Shown: piece after piece, positions 11,091 through 23,037 of the stretch
Layout: each line of letters opens with the position of its first letter
Numbering within the stretch: the stretch's first letter is position 1
Source: Chimonanthus salicifolius
Taxonomy: Eukaryota > Streptophyta > Magnoliopsida > Laurales > Calycanthaceae
Reading direction: 5' to 3'
NCBI GenBank assembly: GCA_013350335.1
Contig: CM023540.1
Span: forward strand, 16,869,828-16,933,827
Length of the DNA stretch: 64,000 bases
Translations under genes and position numbers: made by a program
The notes under the pieces: model-generated
Seen by the model: the letters and a program-made list of their open reading frames with translations, nothing else
Databases searched by the model: none
What the model was told of the DNA's origin: nothing

Positions 11091-11670
11091 GTGTTTTTAG
11101 AAGTCCTGTCAATGTTTCAAAATTAAAATATGGAAATTTATTTCTATGGACAACCTCATTTAAATTGTAGATGTTGGACTTATAAGTTGTTAGTAGTTAT
11201 CGCTCCTTAATATTCTAAAAGGAATAGCTAGTAAGTAATTTGTTGGACTTGTAAATAATTTGTATGTTGGCTTCATTTGGTATCTTTTTGAATTCGAATT
11301 GCTTGTCAGACTTGTTAGTTTTCCATATTGTATAATCCTTTTGTTATTTGATATTCAAGTCCTATGACTCGCTCTGACTCGCTTACTTGATGCTCTGTTT
11401 CCTTTTTTCATTAATAGTTTTTAGTTCCAATTGTGTTTTTTTTTCCATAGCGGTTGGAAATTTTCCATGAAATGTATTGTCAAGTTTTGCTAAAAACTTT
11501 CTCTTGCAATGATTCTACAAGTGAAGAGTTTTATTTTCAAGTAGAGCTAAAATGATCTTTTTCCCTTTGGAATAATGGAAAATAGCAATATAGAATTTAC
11601 CCAAATGGTTAAGAGTAATAGACTTCTCATAACTTTGCCAAATTTTCAGTATTTCTGATTGCTGTCAGCC

Positions 11671-11838
11671 AAGGATTTTAATCTCGACCGATGCGATATG
11701 TATCGGCCGATATTTGAGATATCGTCGGTATTGGCAATATACATCGCAGGTATCAAGTGATATTTCAAGTTTTAATTAAAAAAAAAATAGGTGAGAGAAA
11801 TTTCTCAACCGAGATATCGGCCAGATTTAAACCCCTAA
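11671..11838. mobile_element. Short hAT-like MITE (168 bp) in intron 1
   Basis: Flanked by TGTCAGCC (11663-11670) and TGTCAACC (11839-11846), 7 of 8 matching. Ends are loosely inverted (GGATTTTAATCTCGACCGAT against ATCGGCCAGATTTAAACCCC). The interior is rich in GATATCGG/CCGATAT motifs. Confidence 0.55.
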
Positions 11839-12628
11839 TGTCAACCATCCTTCTTTTGTCTATGAGGATGTGTAAGTAAGTCTACACAACTTACGTGTTG
11901 TGGTTCCTTTATGATAGTTTTGTAGGTAATGGCTCCGACTCAACCTCGTGGTAGACATGTTAAATTAATCACTATTTTTTTTATTGAGCCTCTTAACCAT
12001 GTTTTTATCAATATTGTTTGCTGTGGGACAATTTAGATTTTTTTTGTGTGGTTGATTTTAATGATTGATTTATCACCCAGAAATACTGGGCTGGTTATGA
12101 TTTAGCTACATATATAAAATTAGATCTAGCTCACTTTTTTAGTTGACATTCTAGTGTAGAATAGACATGTTTAAATCATTTTATTAAAATTCCATTAATT
12201 TTCAGTAATCAAATTAGTTTGTAAATAATTTTTTAATTTTTTTTTTTGCATTACAGAATGATGAAGATAATGAGTACCCACCTGAAGTGAAACCATCTCT
12301 TGAGGATATCACTGAGACTGGCACCACCTCGACTTTACTTATTTTTAATAATGAGAAGGGTTTCTCTGAGAGAAACATTGAATCTATTTGCAGTGTTGGG
12401 AGATCCACGAAGAAAGGAAACAGAGAGCGTGGTTATGTTGGTGAAAAAGGTATTACTTCTTTACATTGGACTCTTTTTTGCTTGACCATACTTCACTTAG
12501 TTGAAGGCATGTTGAGAACTTTGTTTTGGGTAATTGTTAATTAAGGTTATTAAACTTTAAACACTAAAATCATTTCATGTTAAAGATGTAAGTTTGTGGA
12601 ATTTATATTTTATTTTTAATTTCTCACA

Positions 12629-13167
12629 CAGCAATTATCCCTAAAATCACAAACACGTTACACTTTTATTCAACTTCATCCATGGATTTCTTTTTCCAAA
12701 AAAAATCATGAAATATTTGGAAATAACATTTTAAAAATGCACCGCAATTATCCCTAAAATTGAATGACTAAATAAAAGAAAGAATCTATTTTCAAACAAC
12801 TATAATTTAATTAATTAAAATTAGAAATACCTGAGATCTAACATTTAAACACTATAATAATGTGTTAAATACTACATCAAACTTTTCCACACGACACTCA
12901 TTTTAATCAAATTCATCCATGAATTTCAATTCTCTCAAAAAATGTCATGAGGATTTTGAAAAACTATTTCAAAGATATAAACCACAAAATCACATCTCCA
13001 TTATCCTTGAAATTGATTGATTAAATAAAAAGAAGAATTTATTATCTAAAACCCCTAATTTTTTTTTTTTTGAATTAATGTGGGAAACTCAGACACACAA
13101 ACCTCTAATTTCTCAAATCAGATTTAATTAAAAAATGTTAGAAATGCATGAGATCTAACATTTTAAC
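12629..13167. repeat. Diverged ~280-bp direct repeat in intron 2
   Basis: 12629-12853 and 12889-13167 share TTCATCCATG(G/A)ATTTC, CAATTATCC(C/T)TAAAATTG-like sequence, GACTAAATAAA and GAGATCTAACATTT. The second unit is interrupted by a SINE tail fragment on the minus strand (about 13063-13107, reading TGTGTCTGAGTTTCCCAC). Confidence 0.55.
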
Positions 13168-14520
13168 GTCATATTTATCTTCTTAAACACAAATGAGAAA
13201 AAAAATGAGATCTTTAAAAGCTAATACAAATGGGTTTGAATCAAGGAGAATGGTGGTCATATAGTCCCAAGGGAGTTTTGTTAAAAAAGTTTTTAACCAC
13301 ATTAGCTCAAACAATGAGTAAAATCTTGTTGCTCGGCCTGCACCATGGGTTGAAGCTCACCAACAGTTCTGTTTAGAATGAATGATGCTAATCTTTTATG
13401 CACCAGTGTGCTTTAGTTGGGAGGATTTTATTGATATCAAATCTAAAATTATAATGGGGTATCATGTATGAGTGGAAGTCCTTAATTTTTACTCTAATTG
13501 GATGTAATTTATGGTGAAAATTTTCTTTACTGTGTCATAACAGAGAAATGAATTTGCAATCCTTTGTCTGGTGTTCACAAACAAGCTATTTGTTAATGAC
13601 TGGGTCTTTTATATGTGGAAGATACATATGAAGTTGTATTGTCTAGATTTTTTTTTTTTTGGTACATTTGCCATGTGAACTGAGCATGGAATTCTTAGTA
13701 AACATGACAACTAACCCAACTGGAGTTTCCACGACAACTCACAAAAGATATTCCCTTTAAAGGATTGTATGTGATTTATGTAAAAATAGAATTTATCTAT
13801 GGAATGATTCAATGCAATAAGGAGTTAGGAGACCTTTTTTGCTATTCTAGTTTAATTTTTAGATGGTCAATTATTATTATGAAGCATTATTCTTGTTTAC
13901 ATGCAGAGTTTTTGTTCATTTTTTCTACATTGTTAATTAAAGTTGGTGAAATATAAGCCTACATATGAACGTTTTTGGCAATGTTGGATCTCTTGGTATG
14001 TAGTACAGTTACACCTACACTAGATCAAGACATGTACATAATTGATCAATTATCTAAAGCACACAAACCAAGCTATTCCATTCGAATATCAATCTCAGAC
14101 TACTAGAAAGAATCACTTCATAATTTCATTTCTCTATATTTTTTGCACCAATAAGAATAGTCTTTATCTGTTTGTTTGCTGAATTTGCATCATGGATGTT
14201 GCAGGTATTGGTTTCAAGAGTGTATTTCTCATTACCAGTCAGCCATACATTTTCAGCAACGGGTATCAGATAAGGTTCAATGAACAGCCACTACCAGAGT
14301 GTGACATTGGATACATTGTTCCAGAATGGGTGGAGAAGAATCCAACTCTCACTGACATCCATCAAATCTACGGCTCTGACAAAACCCTTCCAACTACTAC
14401 AATAGTATTACCTCTGAAACATGACAAGGTAGAAGCTGTGAAGCAACAATTGTCATGCATACATCCTGAAGTTCTGTTGTTTCTTTTAAATATCAAGACT
14501 CTCTATTAGGGAACACAACA

Positions 14521-15312
14521 ATGACCCTAGTCTCAACACTTGTGTTTGGCTGTTTAAAGAAGTTGCCTGTGAACATGGGTTCTGGTGGGATTGTTCTCGT
14601 CAACAAGGAAGATGTTTTTATCCCTGATGATCTGCAGCTGAAGGATCTGTTTGACAAGGCTTCTGAAGAATCAATATTTGCCTGGTATCCTCAGCCGAGT
14701 TTTTCTCTTTCCCAGAGTAAGATGTGTGAAATCTTCAACAGCATTGGGGTACGAACTATTTCTGAATATGTTCAGAAAAGTGAACCTTCGAAATCAAATG
14801 ATTTTGATGGCAAGGTGGAACCGAAGGATGCATTTATCAGAAATGGCTTGTTTAAAATTTTGCTTGCTTTTCTAGCAGATCCTTCTCTTGAAATGCCTGC
14901 AGAGAAGAGGCATCTCATTGCGAAACATCTTAATGATGTTGTGGTGTATGAGTCTGATGAACCCATCACAATGGACTACAGCTTTCACTTATCATCCGGA
15001 AAGATTCTGAGTGTGAAGGCAAGCAGAATGATACGTTGGGATAGGGACAATTCGAAGTTGTTAATCCAGAAAGTAGATAGATCATCTGGATACAAAACCA
15101 TGATTGAATTCTCAACCTGTTTCTGTGAAGTAATATCTGAAGGACTGTCATGGGACAAACCAGATCGAGTTGGTGAGCTGTCTGAACTTACAAAACTGGG
15201 TTGCCTATTGGAGTTCGATGAGGATACCGTCGACTTTTTGCTCAAGACTAAAAATCTTCTACTCTTCATTGAGGATGAGTAGTTTCTGATATCTACTTTG
15301 TCTTCTGACTAG
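14521..15312 (+). pseudogene. NO VEIN-like copy 2, C-terminal fragment after internal deletion
   Basis: From about 14538 the sequence matches copy 1 from about 3090 on (FGCLKKLPVNMGSGGIVLVN...), nearly identical at DNA level. Relative to copy 1 more than 3 kb of coding sequence, including all five ~110-residue repeats, is missing between this fragment and exon 3. The junction lies within about 30 bp (14510-14545) and leaves the two sides in different frames. There is a second lesion: GAG in copy 1 is TAG here (15280-15282), cutting ten residues from the end; the original terminal TAG is still present at 15310-15312. The 3' flank also matches copy 1. This is a deletion-derived pseudogene of a tandem duplicate. 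Confidence 0.85.
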
Positions 15313-16998
15313 GGAGTCGCTTCTCCTGAGGACATGGTTGGACGCGTACTAATTACATTAGCTTATATTTCTCTTATTTTGTAATCCTGTTTGTTTGAAC
15401 CTTGATTTGCATTTACTTTGATTGTATCGTTTATGTTATCTGCCTAATGAAGATATGGAAAGTATAGTTATAGCCGCTTGTAGGAACTCAGAAACGAAAA
15501 TCAATCACTAAACAGATCATAAAAGATTTAATGTACGAAATGAACACAATACTTGTGGGAGCAAATGACAATTCTGATTATATGAAAAACCAATCACTTT
15601 GTGAACCACAATTACTTTAAGAAGGAATTGATTTCAAGAAAGGATAGAAGTCATAGAACAAAATCATGGTCAGGAACCTGCCTATAAAAGTGGGAGTTTA
15701 GAGTTTGATTCTCATTCTACTTTAAAAGGGCCACTTTCCGTAGATTTATCTCATGTACATGGGTAGAGAAGCTTGTACATGCAATGCAATGAGAATTAGT
15801 CGGGTACTGAGGTTGATAACTTGGTCGGTTGTTCAATTCGAAGTACACAAACTTAATGTCAACAATAAAAATCAAACTTTATGCACAGATTGACGATATT
15901 GACAGTAATACGAGTGGTAGCCACTCAATTAAAAAAAATTATGAAATGATGATGATGATAACAGTAAAACAAATATTTAAAATAGTAAGAATGGAATAGA
16001 TAAATATGAGTCAATTTTGGAGAACTGAAATTTAAATACAATAAATTCAAGGTTACCCAATTAGGGAATCAGCCTCAACCATCGTGGAATTAGCCAATCG
16101 GGGAAGAGAAGTGGCAGGCTGCACCGCTGCAGGGGACGAGGGCCTGAGAGGGACGACGAAGTCTGAAAGGTTGAGAGGGACGAGATCGGAGAGCCGGAGA
16201 GCCTAAGAGGGGCGATCTCTAAAAGAAAATCTTGTGACTGCGCTAATACCAACCAACCGGGTACGCTTGTTTGCAAAGGCTTTTTTTATGAAAAAAAATA
16301 TATATTTTTCTAAAAAAAATGAGTTTTTTCTATTTTTGCAGATATTCTTTTGGCAATTTAAATTCTCTAAAGTCAAAATTTCATAAAAAAAAAAATTCAA
16401 AAAGTTATTTAGATTCATTTATTAAGTGAGTTGACCAATCTAAATAAACATCAAAGTTTAAATGAGTCATTTATTAAAAATTATATAAAAGTTTAATCCA
16501 TCCCAATTCATACCAAACTTCTCTCTTTTAAAATATTGAATGGGTTGATCGTACTATAGGAGCTAAGGTGCAAGGCATACTTAAAGCGTAGTTTTTTCAT
16601 GTTAAGGCATACTTTTTTACATATTTTTAAATATGTAGATTTATTTATGTATACATTATGCACTATTATAAATATGATGCAATTAATGCAAGATATATAA
16701 TAAAAGACAAATGTATCAAATATGGAAGTACAAGTGTAGAACAGAAGAAGTTAATAACAAAAGTCTAATGCACATCTCCAAGTAATAAAAAGTCAAAATC
16801 ATAAATAAAATAAAAGAGATAGTTAAAAATGTTCGTATCATAAAATCCATCCATCACCGATCCAATAAGAATAATTTTGTGAATCTTTCGTGATCATCAT
16901 TGTCAATATATTCCTCCCTGTTTTAGATTTATATTTTTATGTAAAAATTTCGTCAAGTTGCCTTACTAAGATATAAACGTCCTCGAATGCGCCTTAGG
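15313..16998. other. Gene-free stretch
   Basis: The first ~170 bp are the 3' flank shared with copy 1. Near 15660-15800 a GTTTGATTCTC box-B-like motif hints at an old SINE. 16060-16220 is a GC-richer, G-rich patch. 16563-16996 has weakly inverted ends (CTAAGGTGC against GCGCCTTAG) and may be an old MITE. None is firm. Confidence 0.4.
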
Positions 16999-17122
16999 CA
17001 AAACCACAACAAGTGAGTTTACTATCTCTAGTGCACATCAAGATTAGGCCATAGAGGTTCAAACCCGTAAACTTCTCCCGCTTCCTGAGGTAGGCAGGCA
17101 ACCAATTGAACTACGTACACTC
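16999..17122 (-). mobile_element. SINE fragment with both pol III boxes, minus strand
   Basis: On the minus strand box A TAGTTCAATTGG (17102-17113) and box B GGGTTTGAACCTC (17054-17066) are present, followed by TATGGCCTAATCTTG and GTAAACTCACTTG, the body shared with the other SINE copies. It lacks the 3' tail and gives the best view of the family's tRNA-like head. Confidence 0.6.
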
Positions 17123-17962
17123 CTTTAACTACTTTGATAATAAAAAATGTCCTAAATCATTTATTATATGTATTAACCTAACTTAGTACCCGAACATGCT
17201 TAAATGGGTTTATGTAACCTTTGACCCATCCATTAGATAGTCCATATAATATAACTTGCACATAGTTGAAATCATTTATTAAGCAAGTTGACTTAACCTT
17301 AAAAAAATCATTTATTAGACAAGTTAATCTAGCTAGAATAATCCTAAACGGATCAATCTGACCCATAAGTAAGATAACTCATCTATGAAATGAGTTGACC
17401 TCACTTGGGTACTGAATGAAAGAAAAATGAGTAGACCCAGTTGATCAATTTTTTAAATAGTGGGCCGAACTCAATGCACACGAATCTTGGCCCATTTAAT
17501 AAATGGATTAGCCTAAATTGATTAAACTTATTTATGATTTATTTTTCCTTTTGTAGATTAATTGTAAATAAAATAGACAAAAATTTTATATTAAAAAGTG
17601 AATTTACATCAGAATCTGTTCTCTTCAATTTTCCCCAAGTTCATGAAAATATTCAAAAGCATAAAAAATTATCGAAGAAGACAGATAAACTAGAAGTGCA
17701 TAGCCTATCTTGTTTGAATACTTCACATAAATGTACTTATAATACGTTTCTATCTATAGATTTAGTTCCAGAAGATGCGATGGATTCATCTGATTAAGAC
17801 TATTCATGGCCATCGTTAGTTTCTCCCCCTTTTGAAGAAGCCCATGAGCATGAGAACATGTTCAAGCGACAGGAAAATATTTATTACAAATTATTTAACA
17901 AAAAATATCTAAATGAAAAAAAGAAAAAAAACCTGACATGGCTTTCTATTATAGAAAAGAGA
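17123..17962. other. Gene-free stretch
   Basis: AT-rich; the 87-codon frame at 17534-17797 has no recognisable motif. Confidence 0.4.
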
Positions 17963-18703
17963 TTTTCATAAAGGGAGCTATAGACATCCGGAAAATCTTT
18001 CCCTATACACCTATTTTCTAAAAGTGGATGGAAATTACCTTTTGCCCTCACACTTAAAAACGCTATGTGATCCCTCGAATGAAAAAATTTGTTCGGACGA
18101 ATTCGAACGAATGGGTTATGAAGTGGGATTTTCAAACGAAGTCGTTTCTCGACCGATTTCTACAAATAAGGTATCAAAATTCAGAGTAGATGAATTATGA
18201 TACCTTGTTTGTAGAAATCGGTCGAGAATATGCCTCGTTTGAAAATCTCACTCCACAGCCCATTTCCTTCGAACGAAGGAACAAAAGAAGTGGACTGTGG
18301 AGTGAGATTTTCAAACGTGGCTGTTTCTCGACCGATTTCTACAAACAAGTCAAAATTCTACTCCATGACTGATTTTAAGTGAAAAGGGTAAAGTTTTGGG
18401 ATTCAAAAATCGTAACTAAAGAATTAAGACAGAAGTTCCTTAATTCTTTGGATATGATTTTTGAAGCCCAAAATTATAACATTTTCACTTAAAATAAGTC
18501 CCAGAGTTCATAAAATTCAAAGTAGATGAATTTTGATACATTCTTTGTAGAAATCGATTGAGAAACAACTTCATTTGAAAATCCCACTTTACAGCTCATT
18601 CGTTTTAAGGGGAAGGGCAAAAGGGTAATTTCCATCCACTTTTGAAAAATGGGTGTGTAGGAAAAGATTTTCCGGATGTCTATATGACTCCCCTTTCATA
18701 AAA
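17963..18703. mobile_element. Composite fold-back element (741 bp)
   Basis: The ~85-bp ends are inverted copies: 17963-18047 and 18614-18703, both containing ATAGACATCCGGAAAATCTT and AAGTGGATGGAAATTACC in opposite orientation. Inside are two further palindromes: one centred near 18190 with arms TCTCGACCGATTTCTACAAA, and a larger one centred near 18430 (arms contain AAAATCATATCC/GAATTAAG and TTTTAAGTGAAAA). The element would fold into a long branched hairpin. No coding capacity. A related half copy is at 23038-23216. Confidence 0.7.
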
Positions 18704-19232
18704 CTGTTATATTTAATGTCAAGACCTCACTTCAAGAGACGAGCGTCTTGACCGACAAGCCAACTCTTCCACATTAATGTGAATTATTGTTGCAAGATTC
18801 GAGAAATCAGAACTCAGATTTTAAGACTTATTATTGTCATTATTACTAAAAAATACAACTTTGTACACACGTTCACGCTTAAATTAATATATCTTAGAGT
18901 ATATAATGATTTCTCAAAAAAATATTAGAAATAAAGAGTTTATTTAAATTATATCTCTAAATATATCTGATTTTCAAACATAAAGTCAGCAAATGAACTA
19001 ACGAAGAATAAATCAAATGAACAGTCAATTTTGTGACCTTAGATGCAAGAATATATATGAGTGATGATCTCATGCGGCCTTCCGTATATAAGTAATGAAG
19101 GTACCTTGGGCACAGGGGTCATTTATTGAGAATTCAAAGTCTTATTTAGCAGTGGCACCGATCACTCTTACTACGTATAAATGACGAAAGCGTGAATTGA
19201 TCATAAAAAATTAACAGTATAGTTAGAATATG
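18704..19232. other. Gene-free stretch
   Basis: AT-rich; nothing recognised. Confidence 0.4.
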
Positions 19233-19634
19233 GGTAGCAATCTTTCTACGGGAAGTTTGTATAAAAAGACAGGAAAATTAGTGGATTCTCGATTTTACCC
19301 TTTCGCATGGACAGTAAAATTGGACATTTCACAAGAACTATAAAATTTCGGCTAGCCGATTCACTGTTCATGCGAATTTTCGACTAGCCGATTTACTGTT
19401 CATGTGAATTTCGGCAAGCCGGTGTTACTGTTCATGCGAATTTCGACGAGCCGATTTACTATACATGGGAATTTCGGCGAGCCGATTTACTGTTCATGGG
19501 AATTTGGGCGAGCTGATTTACTGTTCATGCGAAGGGTTAGTGAACCGATTTTACTCTTTATGCGAAGAATAAAATTGGAAACCTACTAATTCCCATGTCT
19601 GGTTACATAAAAAGCCCGTGGGAGAATCGCTACC
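19233..19634. mobile_element. MITE related to 4811-5107, with minisatellite interior
   Basis: Ends GGTAGCAATCTTTCTACGGG and (inverted) GGTAGCGATTCTCCCACGGG match the ends of the element at 4811. The interior contains about seven ~31-bp units. No clear target duplication was seen. Confidence 0.65.
19362..19575. repeat. ~31-bp minisatellite inside the MITE
   Basis: Repeated unit reads approximately ACTGTTCATGCGAATTTCGG followed by CGAGCCGATTT. About seven imperfect units. Confidence 0.75.
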
Positions 19635-20764
19635 ATAAAGACAATGTAAAACTTATTTTTCTTTTTTCAACTATAGTTACTAAAATAAGTTATAGGTGAA
19701 GCAAATTTTAAGCGATCAATGTTAACAAGTCTTTCCATTTCTTCAAAAGAAAGAGGGCCTAATAATTTTAATTATTAAGATCAAGTAACTATATATTTAG
19801 TTGTAAGATGATATTTTATTTAGATTTGAACCTTTATTAGAATTAAAAAAAAGAATTTTGATCTACTATTTTATTGTTTAAAATTGTAAACTTGAGAAGT
19901 TTAATTGTCAAATATGAAAGTAAAAGTGTAAAACAATAGATTTAGGACAAACAATGTAATTAATGGATTATTGTCAAATAATAATTTACAGAAATAAAAA
20001 TTGTAAATATTACAAATCACACATTCATAATAATATAAATAATTTTGGACATGATTAAAAGTAATATTATTTTATTTCATTACATATGTTGATATCTACA
20101 AATATAATATCTTTTGTTTTTATTTTATATCAATGGTAAAATAAATTAAACTTTAAAATAACAAAAATAATGTATGTACAAATATGTAAACCATAGTTTT
20201 AAAGTTAGTGAACCTAGCTATCTAAAGTATATGAGCATGTGTGATTAATGATTACAAAAGCTAACAAATTTGGAAAGTCTTTATAAGGGTACGTACAATG
20301 GGCGATATATGTACCACAAACCTAACCTAGAGGGTAGATAAACTTAAACTTGGCTTTTTTGTCAACCAATTAAACTCAAAATTAACTTAGTTGAGTTGAG
20401 TTACGTGTAACTAATTTGTTTTTCTTTTCATCCAGTTAAGCAGTCACGATTATTTTCATTTCTACCACAAATTATGTAGATATACCAATTCTTCAAGTCC
20501 CTCTCTACTCACATACATTAGATAATTCCAACTATAGTAAAAATTGAACTTAAGAGAGGAGTGAACCACAATGCAAAGATTCAGCGTTTGTGGCCCCATC
20601 CACTTAAAACTGATGTTTGGGGAACCGAATCACTCCTTGTAGTATAAAGTAATGGTAACTATGTAAATTAAAAAACAATTCAATAGAGGAAGGAAAAGAA
20701 AGATCCAGCATAAAAACATAGTCTAAAAAGTTTTTTCTTGAGCACTTTCATCCTCACCAGCAGG
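19635..20764. other. Gene-free stretch
   Basis: Very AT-rich with short simple repeats; nothing recognised. Confidence 0.4.
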
Positions 20765-21645
20765 TAGGGGTGAAACTTGGGTCGGATTTTGGTCCGAACC
20801 CTCATGACCCGACCCAAAAATCATGCAGGTCGGGTCATGAAAGTCGGGTCAACGGGTCAGATTGAGAAGTCAGAAACTCGCATTAAATTCGGATCGGATT
20901 GAGTTGAGAGATTTTTAAGCAAACCCAACCCGATCCGACCAAACCCGATCCGACCTAGTAAAAAGTAGACTAAAGTAGGTTCAAAATTCGGGTCAGGTTT
21001 GATTTTGGATTGAGTCGGGTTATAATTCAGGTCGGGTTCGAATCAAGACTTACGGGTAATGTTATCAGAACCGGACCGTCTAACAAACCGTCTTCGAGGA
21101 GGTTATGGTTCAACCGGATTCGACCGCAGTCAAAGCTGATAAAAGCACGTCAAAGTCGGTTAAGTATTAAAATAATATAAATATTATATATAATATTAAA
21201 TAAGACATATTTTACCAATAACATTAATATAAATATTAAAAATAACATTCAAATTCTGAATAATATACCAAAACAGTGAAATATATGGGATAGAAATAAT
21301 AATAAACATTTATATTTCAAATATACACATTTTTTAAGAGGAAAATAAAAAAAAATTAATTTTTTTTTTAAAATTCAAATTTCTGAATTGAGGTTCACGG
21401 TTCCCGATTTTTGTGTCAAAACCACATAAAACCACGGGTCTGACCGATTTTATGCAATTTTGACCCAAGGCCGGTTTTTTACCTGGACCGAACAGCGTAC
21501 CACGCGATCACGGCCAAACCGGCTCTGATAACACTGCTTATAGGTCAAAAGTTCGAGCCGGGTCGAATTGAGTTCTATATATTAGTAAATCGAGTCGAGT
21601 TGAGTTTTAAAAAATCCGATCCGACACGGCCCGATTTCAGCCCTA
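20765..21645. mobile_element. Nonautonomous hAT element with nested MITE
   Basis: Ends TAGGGGTGAAA and TTTCAGCCCTA are inverted repeats; flanks CCAGCAGG (20757-20764) and CCAGCAGC (21646-21653) form an 8-bp duplication with one mismatch. Subterminal CGGGTCGGGTC/GACCCGACC motifs are repeated at both ends, typical of hAT transposase-binding regions. No transposase. The middle is occupied by a second element at 21057-21536. Confidence 0.8.
21057..21536 (+). mobile_element. MITE of the CAATGTTATC family, nested (480 bp)
   Basis: Ends TAATGTTATCAGAACCGGAC and (inverted) CAGTGTTATCAGAGCCGG; flanks CTTACGGG and CTTATAGG (6 of 8 matching). Same family as 25105-28241, 30847-30997 and 31103-31616. The AT-rich core with tracts of ATAATATAAATATTA is conserved. 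Confidence 0.75.
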
Positions 21646-23037
21646 CCAGCAGCAGAGCCCTCACTATCACCTGACCTTTTTGAAAATTGAAATGGCCTCT
21701 GCCATTGTGCTAGCCCTATCTTCTGTAGAGCTAGGGATCATCAGAGTTGTGCCGTACAAAAATTAAACAAAAAAGGCATAGAAATCATCCAAAATGTGAT
21801 CTTTTAATTTGTTGTTAGCTTATAAGCAGTATATTTGGATTGGTTCCAAGGCTCAACTTTTGGGCAATGTTGCCGAAAGCCTTGATATAGTCCTGTGCGG
21901 TTATTAAACATGCCTCCTGTAATCAAATAAATCAATAGATTGTGCCTAAAACAGTTAATTTGAAATCTGTACACAACATAATAACAAAAACAAGACGAAA
22001 CCCGTCATACACACAACAGATGAAGAAGGCATTGCAACATCAACATTATAAATCTGAAGGGTTGGTCCCAAAGACATCCACCAGGTCTAATTACCTTATC
22101 TATGCAACTCTAGATGAATATTCTCAAGTTCACCCAAAATTAGCCAATTCCCTTGAAATCCAGTTTCTTTTATGTGAAACTAATTATGTTAAGCTAAAAA
22201 AAAATTGAAAAGAGGAGGATGCGACCTGGGAAATATAGATCCAACAAAATTCTTCAAAAAGTTACATTGATTGTTGGTAATCAGGGATGATTATATAGCA
22301 CTATTCAAATTTCAAATTGGAATAAATTGATCCTATATTTCTTAGTCAGTTTCACTATGTCCCAGAAAAAAATGTATATTATATATAAAAGCCTACCTAA
22401 GATAAATTATTATTATTATTATTTAAATGTTGTACCATCATCATAGGATAAAAGCAATTGTGGAAAAAAATCTCAAAAATGCAGACGGAATGAAGTAATA
22501 CCAAAAATGGTAGCAAAATACTAGATTCAAGTCTTAACTATATTGTTTGAGCAATTTATTGAGCTAAATGACACTGTTAAATTAGACAACTGCAACCAAA
22601 ACTTACCAAAACTTAAACTGCAAAAGCATTTCAACAACCACCATAAAAAAACTATAAGTTTTTAAAGGACTGAAAAACTATAAGTTTGATACCACCATAA
22701 AAAAAAAAGAGAAGTTCTTATCACTGTGTTGCTAGTGCAGTTGACAAGAAACCTTTTCTTTTGAATGCTTATGTATGCCGTGTATAAACAGAAAAGTAAG
22801 GGTTGCCTGCAACTCTTTTTTTTCTAGCTTTCAATAGTAAACTCTATGATATTGTTAGTTTGCAAATTCAATTGGTAAAGCTGTCATTAGCATATACTGA
22901 TCCAAAAGGGGGAAAAAACTATCAAATGAACTTCAATATATAATTGCTACTTGCATATACAATCGTGCCATTAATTCCAGGGATCGTACGATCGATTTCA
23001 GAAATCGTCCAATCGGACCTCCAAATGGAGTAGAGAG
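21646..23037. other. Gene-free stretch
   Basis: The 88-codon frame at 21942 has no motif. Simple A and TTA runs only. Confidence 0.4.

Larger units (their letters stand above)
10282..14509 (+). pseudogene. NO VEIN-like copy 2, N-terminal exons 1-3 (GHKL ATPase part)
   Basis: Exon 1 is 10282-10446 (start MGTRTPREHVEEIRRVKFSI), donor GTACAC. Exon 2 is 12257-12449, acceptor TTACAG, donor GTATTA. Exon 3 starts at 14205 after GCAG. They splice in phase and encode the GHKL ATPase region: ELIQ/NDEDNEY (the E...N...D box around the exon 1-2 junction), GFSERNIESICSVGRSTKKG, GYVGEKG/IGFKSVF. Exon 3 reads VLLFLLNIKTLY then TAG at 14507. Just before the stop the next frame reads on as LSIREHNNDPSLNT, so a small deletion near 14500 shifted the frame. 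Translated alone this is about 220 residues, a bare ATPase-like domain. Exon 2 also seems to lack a few residues after PSLE compared with what I recall of the family. It could still be transcribed. Introns of 1.8 kb each hold a SINE, a small MITE and a tandem duplication. Confidence 0.75.

Noticed and set aside
13765..13956. 63-codon frame in intron 2 of NO VEIN-like copy 2
   Set aside because: Intron position, hydrophobic AT-rich composition, no homologue.
14521..15282. Reading the 253-codon frame as an independent small gene starting at ATG 14521
   Set aside because: It matches the last part of copy 1 and the ATG lies in out-of-frame exon 3 sequence (NNDPSLNT in the other frame); it is a deletion remnant.
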